A DNA stretch of 64,000 bases, from positions 1 through 64,000 of the forward strand of contig DATEHI010000074.1 of NCBI GenBank assembly GCA_035279665.1, read 5' to 3'. Shown piece after piece: positions 58,101-64,000 of this stretch (position 1 is its first letter; each line of letters starts with the position of its first letter). The notes beneath the pieces were generated by a model, which saw only the letters and a program-made list of their open reading frames with translations, was not told the origin of the DNA and ran no database searches. The stretch is from CF-13 sp035279665. Lineage in GTDB: Bacteria; Chloroflexota; Dormibacteria; CF-121. The translations under genes and the position numbers were made by a program.

Positions 58101-59413
58101 TGGCCGGTCACCGCTGGTACCGCCGCGTTCAGTGGCGACCCGGCTCCAAGCTGCGAGAGCACCGCCGCGGGGGCTGCAAATTGGGCTTGGCCCGGTGGCT
58201 GGCCATTGCCGGCGAAGCTCGCTGTCCCGTTGCCGGCCTCGATGTGAATGTTGTGCGCAGGCGTCTGGGAGAGCGTGCCTTCCAGCACTCGCACCAGGTT
58301 GTTGCCGGTATCCGCGATGACGACGTCGCCATTCGGCCGAACCGCGACCCCAGTCGGTGCGGCGAGCTGCGCCAGGATCGCGGGGCCGCCGTCGCCAAAC
58401 TCGCCGAACTTGCCGGTCCCGGCTACGGTTCGCAGGAAGTGATCCCCGATCGCCAGCTCGCGAACAACGTTGTTGCCGGTATCGGCGATGTACAGGTTGG
58501 CCTTCTCGTCGAAGGCGAGCCCGGATGGCTGCCGCAGCAACGCTGTCGTGGCGAGCACGCCGTCTGTATAGCCGGCAATCCCTGTGCCGGCCACGGTTGT
58601 CAGCGAACCCGTGACAAGGTCGAATCGGCGGACCACATTGTTATAGGTATCGGCGATGTACAGCCCGTCGCCGTTGACGGCGAGACCGCGCGGTTGGCTC
58701 AGCGGTGCGGCGACCAGCGTCCGGATGATGCCCCCGCCATCGATTGCCCGCACCCGGTTGTTGAGGGTGTCGGCGACGTAGACCGTCCTCCGCTTGCCGT
58801 CCCAGGCGATCCCGTACGGCGAATTGAGCTTGGCCGTCGCGGCCGGGCCCTGATCGCCGGCGTACCCGAAGGTCCCGGTTCCAGCAATCGTGCTGATCAC
58901 CGCCGTCTGTGCGCCACTGGGGTTATCGATCGACGGGATGGTGACCGTGGCCTTGCGCACCTGGTGGGCGAATGTGTCGGCAATGTAGACGTCGAAGCCG
59001 GTCACCTGGTATCCCACCTGCGTCACCTGCCCGATGGCGAGCGCATAAGGGCCAGCCAGTTGGGCCTTCGCGGGGTCACCAGCGTCGCCCGCAACCGCCA
59101 GACTCCCAGCGCCGGCAAAAGCCACCTCGCTGTTGTCGATCAGCAGCCGAACCACGTGGTTCGCCGGGTCGGCTACGAAGGTGTAGCGGCCGAACACCGC
59201 GAGGCCGAAGGGCTGCTGGGCGACTTCGGTCGGTTTGCCGGCAGCCGGCGCGCCGGCATAGGTCGAGAGTTCGGGGCGGCCCGCGATGGGGGCGGCGAAG
59301 GCCACGATGGGCGGCGAGGTTACCGCGATCTGTGGGAGGGCGAGGCTGGCCAGCAGGGCGGACGGACCCAGGGCGCGCCACCACCGGCTCCCCCAGCGGC
59401 CTCGTCTCATCAT
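55172..59413 (-). CDS. Large secreted NHL-repeat and choice-of-anchor D domain protein
   Basis: 1413 residues. A signal peptide (ALLASLALPQIAVTSPPIVAFAA) is followed by about 12 NHL-type repeats over residues 45-760, each shaped like VAGTGTFGYAGDQGPAATAKLNSPYGIAWD...VADTLNNRVRAID; these form beta-propellers. From about 780 to the end come six choice-of-anchor D/ASH-type Ig modules of about 105 residues, each with LTNxGDGPLTI, a Cys pair around NNCPxxLAPGASCAITITF and GxRxGxLVVxDD. No C-terminal sorting signal or membrane helix is visible. It is probably secreted or surface-bound; function unknown. Confidence 0.85.
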   Translation of the reverse strand: MMRRGRWGSRWWRALGPSALLASLALPQIAVTSPPIVAFAAPIAGRPELSTYAGAPAAGKPTEVAQQPFGLAVFGRYTFVADPANHVVRLLIDNSEVAFAGAGSLAVAGDAGDPAKAQLAGPYALAIGQVTQVGYQVTGFDVYIADTFAHQVRKATVTIPSIDNPSGAQTAVISTIAGTGTFGYAGDQGPAATAKLNSPYGIAWDGKRRTVYVADTLNNRVRAIDGGGIIRTLVAAPLSQPRGLAVNGDGLYIADTYNNVVRRFDLVTGSLTTVAGTGIAGYTDGVLATTALLRQPSGLAFDEKANLYIADTGNNVVRELAIGDHFLRTVAGTGKFGEFGDGGPAILAQLAAPTGVAVRPNGDVVIADTGNNLVRVLEGTLSQTPAHNIHIEAGNGTASFAGNGQPPGQAQFAAPAAVLSQLGAGSPLNAAVPAVTGQRYVIDTFNHSVRTFTTNDTDAANHAKPDDDTKPDNDDDDVSTLAGIGGTRGPGIPSTQATDTRLAYPMGGALDTPHKVLYVADTFNNVVRAIDLTHQTIATVAGTGTAGYASADEGKPANQASLSYPTGLAVDPAGNLFIADTYNSRVREVVGGLRFDANGKVSSVGTIFTVAGTGRLGYSGENGDARQADLYFPYGVALDTAASPNLYITDSFNHRIRRVAAASADPKASDVIQTIAGDGAPAFGDGASAQAHFNRPWSATVDQGTAYVADYLNHRVRRIDLTGQAVTTFGGIGTSGLKGDAGPADAAEVDAPRGLSMLGDSGAMLVADSFNSRIRWLGVTQAGIQRTQVNFDPTNLSGRSQPQSVTVTSTGSGLLVMGAVDLGADRNNFYLDPLKNTCAQAKLEPGTSCSFEVAFQPRATLGTHTGSAVIPNDAIGGQQLITLKGEATAALVTLSPPAVVINQPVNAPPTPATVTLTNNGEGLLHITSIALDNGTDPDFGQSNNCPSVMTGHSSCQITITLNQIGADDKKTRSGTLTVKDDAGGNGSSGGASQSVPLTGSVAQPAASFNSQSLIFTQNLGSSTGSETIRLVNSGQAPLHLSAIREDGDFSQSNNCPPVLAPGASCAITITFIPSTLGERDGYIVVADDSADSPQRIQVMGVATMALSHLGPDRLKFSQNVGSTSAPQTVVLTNRGDGPLTIGAIAASGDFRATPHCPAQLLPGISCTIDVTFAPQAGGARTGSLVVTDDANAAPGSSDVVRLTGFAYQPMATLSAALLSPGANVGGTAAPQVVTVTNTGDGALTIRSIGISGAAAGDYTQTNNCLRAIAPGASCAITVGFAPRGYGVRSAALTLFDDGPGGAQTVSLRGTGTAARPLLSSGYLNFGGVTSGTSTLPQAVVLFNSGNGPLSIGSISLSGDDFTMTTNCGTTLAARASCTISVTFLPQATGARSGVVTIIDNAGTQRITLSGVGT

Positions 59414-59474
59414 GCCGTTCCCCCGTGCGTCGCGACGACCCCCGCAGGCATCATACCCTGAACTTCAGCCAAGA

Positions 59475-60614
59475 TCACCGCCGAAGGACCAAATCGGTCG
59501 GTTGCGAGCGACCGGGCGTGACCAAGAACGGCGCGTCTGCCTCGATGGCGGAGCCGGCTCGGTCGCCGAACGGGTTCGCCACGATCGCCTGCAGCATCCG
59601 TGGGCCGAGCAGGTCGTGATAGAGCACGAGAATTGGGAACTGGAACGAGCCGTTGGCGTCGGTCGTGATGTTCTTCGGCAGCGGCGACCGCAGCGCCGGG
59701 GCACCCCAGTTCAGGAAGACGATCGACGCGTTTGCCGGGAAGCCCGTGCCGACGACGTTCGTCACGAATCCAGGCGGCCCGATCGGCGGATCGAGGGCGA
59801 CGGAGGGCTGGAAGCAGGGAATCTGGTACGTCGCGTCCGCTTCCCGTTGCCGGAAATCGTCGGCGCGCACCAGGTGCACACCCTCGGACCGGCTCCGCAC
59901 GTGGATGTCCAGGCTGAAGTGGCCGAAGACGTCGGTTGTCCGTTCGAAGCTCTCGGGCGTCCCGCCCGGACCGGCATCAAAGGTCACGAGGACCGCGCTG
60001 TATGGATTGAAGTTCACGCCATCAACCGTGATGGTGTACGTCGCGGGAGGGGCCGGCGTCGGCGTCGGTTTCGGTTTCGACGTCGGCCGTGGTGCGCCCG
60101 GCTTGAATGTGTCAGACGTCAGCGCGATGGCCGTAGCCGGCTGGAAGCATCCTGGCGTGACGGTAATGGCGGCGGGCGACACAATCGCCGTGGCCGGCTG
60201 ACCGCTCTGCCAAGCGACGAACGCGCGGTTGCTTTTGTGCACCTCGAGCCCATCGGTGAACGTTGCCTGGATGACGTCGATGCGGGGTTCCTTGCCGTTC
60301 GGGTAGACATAGTTCGCGTGCCCCGCTTTGTCGGTCGTCGCCTTCGACACCGCGGCCTGTTTTTGCGGGTCGGTCACATTCGCGAAGGTGACGGCAAGGT
60401 TGCGGACCGCGACCCCACGCCAATCGACGACGGTGGCGGTGAGTGTGACGGGGCCCGGCATGTTGACCGGTGTCGAGGCCGGATCGAGCTTGATCCGCGT
60501 CGCCGGGAAACCCGCTGCCAGGCTAGCCGGCCCGGCGAGCGCCACGCTGCCGACGACAGCGACGACCACGGCACCGACGAGGATCGCAGCCGCCGCCAAC
60601 CGGAGGCTGCGCAT
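59475..60614 (-). CDS. Secreted Ig-like domain protein
   Basis: 379 residues from ATG 60614. Signal peptide LAAAAILVGAVVVAVVGSVALA. Residues about 38-150 form an invasin/Big-type Ig module (PVTLTATVVDWRGVAVRNLAVTFANVTD, DKAGHANYVYPNG, DVIQATFTDGLEVHKSNRAFVAW). A Pro/Thr/Lys-rich linker (PTSKPKPTPTPAPP) leads to two more Ig-like or IPT/TIG-type modules (GFVTNVVGTGFPANASIVFLNWG). Start shared with the stop of the membrane protein upstream (TAATG-like one-base overlap). Function unknown; surface or secreted. Confidence 0.75.
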   Translation of the reverse strand: MRSLRLAAAAILVGAVVVAVVGSVALAGPASLAAGFPATRIKLDPASTPVNMPGPVTLTATVVDWRGVAVRNLAVTFANVTDPQKQAAVSKATTDKAGHANYVYPNGKEPRIDVIQATFTDGLEVHKSNRAFVAWQSGQPATAIVSPAAITVTPGCFQPATAIALTSDTFKPGAPRPTSKPKPTPTPAPPATYTITVDGVNFNPYSAVLVTFDAGPGGTPESFERTTDVFGHFSLDIHVRSRSEGVHLVRADDFRQREADATYQIPCFQPSVALDPPIGPPGFVTNVVGTGFPANASIVFLNWGAPALRSPLPKNITTDANGSFQFPILVLYHDLLGPRMLQAIVANPFGDRAGSAIEADAPFLVTPGRSQPTDLVLRR

Positions 60615-61813
60615 TAACTCGGCGGGTTCTTGAAGTACCCGCTGTAGTAAACGGATGCGTCGCAGCTAGTGCCTTCCGGCGGGGTGCAGGTCAGCTCGAT
60701 CTTGTCGTTCTTTTGGAATGTCAGCGGCGTGATGAAGTGAAAGTCGAGGTCGCGGAAGTTGTCAAGCTTCAGCTGCAGCAAAACCTGGTCCTGGTTCGTT
60801 TTCGCATTGAACCGTGACAGCTTCAAGTCGCCGGTCAAGCCGTTGGGATTCTCGAAGACAAGGTCGGTAACCGAGAGGCCGCCGTCGGCGGGAACGGTCA
60901 GACTGTTGCTACCGACGAGGCGCGCGGCGTAGGCATCGCCGCCAAATGGGTTCGCACCGGTCGCCCCACCGCCGCCACCACCAGTCGCTGGAGGATTCTG
61001 TGCCTTCAAGGAGTTGACCTGCGCTTGCAGCGAAGAGGTCTGAGGCGCGACCGCTTGGGTTGCCGCGCTCTGGATGTTTGGTTTCACCAGGAAGAACCAC
61101 AACAACACGAGCACGAGGGCAAGAGCGGCCAGCCCGATCAGGGCTGGGAGCAGCCAGGGTGGAATCAGTCCCTCCTGCTGCATCGTCCCATCGACCGTGA
61201 TGGGCGGTAGGTTGTCCTGGTGAACGATCACCTTGTAGGGGTTGGTCTTTGGCGGGCCGGTGAGGAAGCGCTGTTTCGGTGACATCCGCACCGACGCAAA
61301 GCTGGCGGTGCCGGGTTCGGAACTGATCGCCGGCGGGTTGATCGTGAAGTTCAGCTTGCGATCGGGGTCGGCGGCGGTCAGCCGGGCACTGATTCGAACG
61401 TTGCCACGGTTATCGAGCGCGAGGCGAGCGTGGGCACGGGACCGCCCTTTCGCTGTCCGCGGGATCAGCTCGGCGAATGTGTCGTTGAACGGACCGACCT
61501 CAACGACACCCTCCTCGACCAGCGAGGCCCGCGCGTCCTCGCGCGACTTGACCCTGACGGCAAAGGGGATGGCGCGCGCCGGCACGCTGGACGACTTCGG
61601 CGGCTTGAACCTGATGCGCGCGACCGCCTCGGCCCCCGGAAAAAGGGGAATGACGGCGGGCTCGACAATGGCCCACGCGGAGGCGTCGCCCAGGACCTCG
61701 AGGGTGAACTGGTCGACCACCGTCCCGGAGTTGCGGACGCGAACCTCGGAGACGGCCTCGCCACCCGGTGTGACCGTGACAGCCTTGCTGGCAAGCGTGG
61801 CGGTAGCAGCCAT
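60614..61813 (-). CDS. COG1470-like membrane protein with N-terminal Ig-like domains
   Basis: About 399 residues from ATG 61813 (an ATG 39 bases upstream adds 13 residues). Two beta-rich modules (VTVTPGGEAVSEVRVRNSGTVVDQFTLEVLGDASAWAIVEP and LALDNRGNVRISARLTAADPDRKLNFTINPP) resemble CARDB/NPCBM-associated 'hydrolytic protein' domains. A membrane helix follows (LLPALIGLAALALVLVLLWFFLV), then a coiled stretch, a Gly-rich linker and a C-terminal beta domain with two cysteines (LTCTPPEGTSC). Proteins of this build occur in some extracellular contractile injection loci. No signal peptide, so topology is N-in. Confidence 0.7.
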   Translation of the reverse strand: MAATATLASKAVTVTPGGEAVSEVRVRNSGTVVDQFTLEVLGDASAWAIVEPAVIPLFPGAEAVARIRFKPPKSSSVPARAIPFAVRVKSREDARASLVEEGVVEVGPFNDTFAELIPRTAKGRSRAHARLALDNRGNVRISARLTAADPDRKLNFTINPPAISSEPGTASFASVRMSPKQRFLTGPPKTNPYKVIVHQDNLPPITVDGTMQQEGLIPPWLLPALIGLAALALVLVLLWFFLVKPNIQSAATQAVAPQTSSLQAQVNSLKAQNPPATGGGGGGATGANPFGGDAYAARLVGSNSLTVPADGGLSVTDLVFENPNGLTGDLKLSRFNAKTNQDQVLLQLKLDNFRDLDFHFITPLTFQKNDKIELTCTPPEGTSCDASVYYSGYFKNPPS

Positions 61814-61887
61814 GGCGCTCGAATCATAGGTAGCGCTCCGTGGCGCGGCCATAGCCAGAGAGGAAGACCTGCAGGCATCGCCTACTG

Positions 61888-61908
61888 CCCGTTAAGTCCC
61901 CGTTAAGT
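61888..61908. promoter_or_regulatory. Tandem 11-bp direct repeat CCCGTTAAGT
   Basis: CCCGTTAAGT occurs at 61888-61897 and again at 61899-61908, one helical turn apart, in the gap between the COG1470-like gene and the LuxR-type regulator. Such spacing is typical of sites bound side by side by a response-regulator dimer. The binding protein is unknown. Confidence 0.45.
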
Positions 61909-61991
61909 GCCCGGAAAGTCGAGACCATCAGAATGCGGCCAGCAGCGCAAGGCAGCAGGAACCTGCCCAGGCCCCAGGAGGAGGAAAACCC

Positions 61992-62642
61992 GTGATCGCC
62001 ACTCGCCCAGCCGTCCTGACCGACCGTACCCGTGTTTACATCGCCACATCTGATCCCGTTTCGCGAGCCGGCATCGCCAGCCAGCTTCGGTCCCACCACG
62101 GACTCGACATGGTCGAAGAGCGCCAGGTCGATGCCGAGGTCGTCGCGCTCGTCGTGGCCGACCAGATGGACGAGGAGACCGCGCAGACCATTCGGGCACT
62201 GAAGCGTCGCGGGGTCGAGCGCGTGGTTTTGATCGTGACCCGTGTCGACGACACCGGCTTGCTCAGCGCGCTGGAAGCTGGGGCCCGGGGCGTGCTCCGC
62301 CGCAACCAGGCAACACCCGAGAACCTGCTCGAAGCCATCCGTGCCGCCGCCGGCGGCGAAGGGGCGCTCTCCCCGGACTTGCTGGGCCGCTTGCTGGACC
62401 AAGTCGGTCGCCTGCAGCGCCAGGTGTTGAATCCGCGCGGACTCAGCTTCGCGGTGCTGACCGACCGGGAGATCAAGGTCCTCAAGCTGCTCGCGGACGG
62501 ACTGGATACCGCCGAGGTTGGCCGCCGCCTGTTCTATTCGGAGCGCACCGTCAAGAACATCGTCCACGATGTCACCAGCCGACTGAATCTGCGCAACCGC
62601 ACCCAGGCGGTCGCCTACGCGCTGAGACAGGGACTGATCTAG
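61992..62642 (+). CDS. NarL/LuxR-type response regulator with atypical receiver
   Basis: 216 residues from GTG 61992, with GGAGGAGG eight bases upstream. The receiver (about 1-125) starts RVYIATSDPVSRAGIASQLRS. The usual acidic pair is reduced to one Asp, and the phosphoacceptor region reads VVALVVADQMDEET. GARGVLRRNQATPENLLEAIRAAAGGEGALSP is typical of NarL proteins. The HTH is LTDREIKVLKLLADGLDTAEVGRRLFYSERTVKNIVHDVTSRLNLRNRTQAVAYALRQGLI. No histidine kinase is adjacent. It lies between the two halves of the possible eCIS region. Confidence 0.88.
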   Translation: MIATRPAVLTDRTRVYIATSDPVSRAGIASQLRSHHGLDMVEERQVDAEVVALVVADQMDEETAQTIRALKRRGVERVVLIVTRVDDTGLLSALEAGARGVLRRNQATPENLLEAIRAAAGGEGALSPDLLGRLLDQVGRLQRQVLNPRGLSFAVLTDREIKVLKLLADGLDTAEVGRRLFYSERTVKNIVHDVTSRLNLRNRTQAVAYALRQGLI

Positions 62643-62667
62643 GACTTATCGGGGGGCACGGGGGGCC

Positions 62668-64000
62668 GTGCGCGCGACGTCAGTCGAGCACGACGTCGAC
62701 GTTGCAGCGCCGGCGCGCGCTGCTGATGGCCCGCGCCAGGATGGCGCGGTGGCCGAGCGCGACGTTGGGGTGGCCGAGCGCGACAACGCGGTCCCACTCG
62801 GTGGCCTGGCCAGTGCGCCCCCAGGGCTGTTTCATTCGCGCATGTTGCTCGGCCTGCAAGCGATGGCCGGCAACGCCGCCGTCGCCAACCTGATTGAGAC
62901 GCGCAAGCACGAGCCCTCGAGCTCCCATCCCGCTCTCGGAGAGCGCACGGAGGAAGACGAGTCGCAGGTCGGGGGCGCTGAGCCCGGCACCCCGATCGCG
63001 GATCGGCCGGCACCGGCCATTCCAGATGTCAGCACAGTCGAACCTGCCACCGGTCTTGCACAAACCGGTAACCTGCCACCAGCGCAGTTGCTGCGCGCGC
63101 TGGGAACCGTCTCGACTGCAGCCGACCGGCAAGCGACCGAAGAGCACGAGCAGCTTGCGGCCAATGCACCGCAACGGCCGCGCCATCCGGGGGCACCCGC
63201 CACCGTTGAGTCTCCAGCCTCGGCCCGTCTTGCCGTCGCAGACGGCCCAGCCCCAACTGGCTTTGCCACGATGCCGGAGGGCCGGGATGTGCAGGTCAAG
63301 CCTCCCCCAGCGTTGCCGGCTACACCCGAGCTGCCGATCGCGAACGGTCAGCTTCCGACGCGCGACCCGGGCCTTGAGGTGCGGGCCGGTCCCCTCCCCC
63401 ATCTTTCGCTCGAGGGTAGCGCCGACCCGGCGCTCATCCACCAACAGCGCAACAGTGTCCTCGGTGGTATCGAGCGCGGGAAGACCATTGGCCAACAGGA
63501 GGCCAGCCGGCCGCTCGGCGAGGATGAGATCTTCCCGACAGCGCCCGCTGAAACGTTGCGCGGATCCGTCGGCGAAATGCCCCGCGCCGCGGTTCAAGCG
63601 GCTGCTAAACCAGAGTCGGCCGAGGACGACGAGGCGGCGTCCATCATCGCCGAACAGGAGAAGGGCGCCGAAATCCAGAGCGCGGTCGGCACCGGCCTTG
63701 CATCGCTTACGGGCCAGCGCGAGGAGTACGCGCAGCGGACCAGGGGCGAACGCGCGAGGGCCGACGCAGAGATGTCGCAACTCGAGAAAGCGAACACCAG
63801 TGAACAAGCCGGCGAACGCGCGGCAGCGAAGCGTGAGGTCGGCGGCCTCCGCAGCCAGTGGACAACCGCCCAGCAGGAGGTGGTGGCCGGCGCGCAGCGC
63901 GAGACGGACGCAAAAACCACTGAGACTGTAGAGACCGTCTCCCAAGAGCGGGGCGCGGCGGAGCAGCAGGCGACCGCCCATTACGAGCAAGGGCAGCAAG
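62668..64000 (+). CDS. LQxxAGNxAV-motif protein, eCIS/DUF4157-associated type (partial)
   Basis: From GTG 62668 the frame is open to the right edge (about 444 codons) and is preceded by GGGGGGCACGGGGGG. Residues about 60-75 read MLLGLQAMAGNAAVANLIE, very close to the LQRxAGNxAVxRLL motif that marks DUF4157 and other proteins of extracellular contractile injection system loci. The rest is Ala/Glu/Pro-rich, low in aromatic residues, with coiled segments (IIAEQEKGAEIQSAVGTGLASLTGQREEYAQRTRGERAR). Long open frames on the opposite strand and in another forward frame are shadows. Function inferred from the motif only. Confidence 0.6.
   Translation, partial: MRATSVEHDVDVAAPARAADGPRQDGAVAERDVGVAERDNAVPLGGLASAPPGLFHSRMLLGLQAMAGNAAVANLIETRKHEPSSSHPALGERTEEDESQVGGAEPGTPIADRPAPAIPDVSTVEPATGLAQTGNLPPAQLLRALGTVSTAADRQATEEHEQLAANAPQRPRHPGAPATVESPASARLAVADGPAPTGFATMPEGRDVQVKPPPALPATPELPIANGQLPTRDPGLEVRAGPLPHLSLEGSADPALIHQQRNSVLGGIERGKTIGQQEASRPLGEDEIFPTAPAETLRGSVGEMPRAAVQAAAKPESAEDDEAASIIAEQEKGAEIQSAVGTGLASLTGQREEYAQRTRGERARADAEMSQLEKANTSEQAGERAAAKREVGGLRSQWTTAQQEVVAGAQRETDAKTTETVETVSQERGAAEQQATAHYEQGQQ

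Noticed and set aside
56297..59461. Open frame of 1054 codons on the plus strand opposite the NHL/choice-of-anchor D gene
   Set aside because: Antisense frame kept open by high-GC codon use and the repeat structure of the real gene. Its composition is Arg/Gly/Val-rich without domains, and the minus-strand protein has a signal peptide and recognised repeats.
62680..63999. Minus-strand frame of 439 codons and plus-strand frame 62894-63931
   Set aside because: A third frame from GTG 62668 is open to the window edge and carries the LQxxAGNxAV motif; the other two look like shadows, with Arg/Ser- or Leu/Gly/Arg-rich composition.
1..64000. CRISPR arrays, insertion sequences, prophage integrases, rRNA operons, replication origin
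   Set aside because: No regularly spaced repeats, transposase or integrase motifs, rRNA segments or DnaA-box clusters were recognised on either strand by eye.
1..64000. General recoding of TGA as a sense codon to explain the OsmC-like gene
   Set aside because: TGA is used as a real stop at many tight junctions (glpA/glpB, glpB/glpC, zwf/opcA, tal-pgi/gnd), so a site-specific Sec event is the better reading.

Overview
The window is high-GC, gene-dense bacterial chromosome. Many starts are GTG or TTG, and many adjacent genes overlap by ATGA, GTGA or TGATG. There is no rRNA, so taxonomy is inference. Several features together point to the Chloroflexota/Dormibacterota-Actinobacteria side of the bacteria: F420/FMN enzymes of actinobacterial type, an InhA-like FabI, OpcA beside a short-type zwf/gnd set, a Tal-Pgi fusion, an ECF sigma factor beside a DUF5667 protein, and choice-of-anchor D proteins. 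Several genes have a TANNNT -10 box only 6-9 bases before the start codon and no Shine-Dalgarno, which suggests leaderless or nearly leaderless mRNAs.

Region 1 (1-18 kb) is a mosaic of housekeeping and accessory genes: a partial membrane HD-GYP/GAF protein with a degenerate metal site; an OsmC-family peroxidase-like gene whose second catalytic cysteine codon is TGA followed by a bacterial SECIS-like hairpin (probable selenoprotein); a thioesterase; a truncated ABC substrate-binding protein; an LLM oxidoreductase; tRNA-Ser(GGA); a GH15 glucoamylase/trehalase; a cupin; an AlkA-type glycosylase; PsiE; an ECF sigma factor/YCII pair; an NCS1 permease; a TetR regulator with palindromic operators; a deazaflavin-type reductase; and a GH2 lipoprotein.

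Region 2 (18-31 kb) is one glycerol/dihydroxyacetone island. PTS enzyme I and HPr are transcribed leftward. Two tandem GlpP-type antiterminators are transcribed rightward. They are followed by a promoter, a very strong leader terminator, and then glpF, a small membrane protein, dhaK, dhaL, glpK, a second hairpin, glpA, glpB, glpC and dhaM. Glycerol enters through GlpF, is phosphorylated by GlpK and oxidised to DHAP by GlpABC. Dihydroxyacetone is phosphorylated by DhaKL using phosphate passed from PEP through EI, HPr and DhaM. No sugar EII permease is present here, so this looks like a PTS serving one kinase.

Region 3 (31-48 kb) holds an aldo/keto reductase, three tandem paralogous lipoproteins, an archaeal-type ATP-dependent DNA ligase, an EamA exporter, a CGNR-type regulator with a cluster of GTTACAG half-sites, tRNA-Ser(CGA), tadA, a Rox-like FAD monooxygenase, an ECF sigma factor/DUF5667 pair, tRNA-His, an InhA-type fabI and a class A penicillin-binding protein.

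Region 4 (48-55 kb) is an oxidative pentose phosphate operon read leftward: tal-pgi fusion, gnd, zwf, opcA, pgl. Region 5 (55-64 kb) holds a 1413-residue secreted NHL/choice-of-anchor D protein, an Ig-like secreted protein, a COG1470-like membrane protein, a LuxR-type response regulator and, running off the right edge, a protein with the LQxxAGNxAV motif typical of DUF4157/eCIS-associated proteins. An extracellular contractile injection system may therefore begin just beyond the window.
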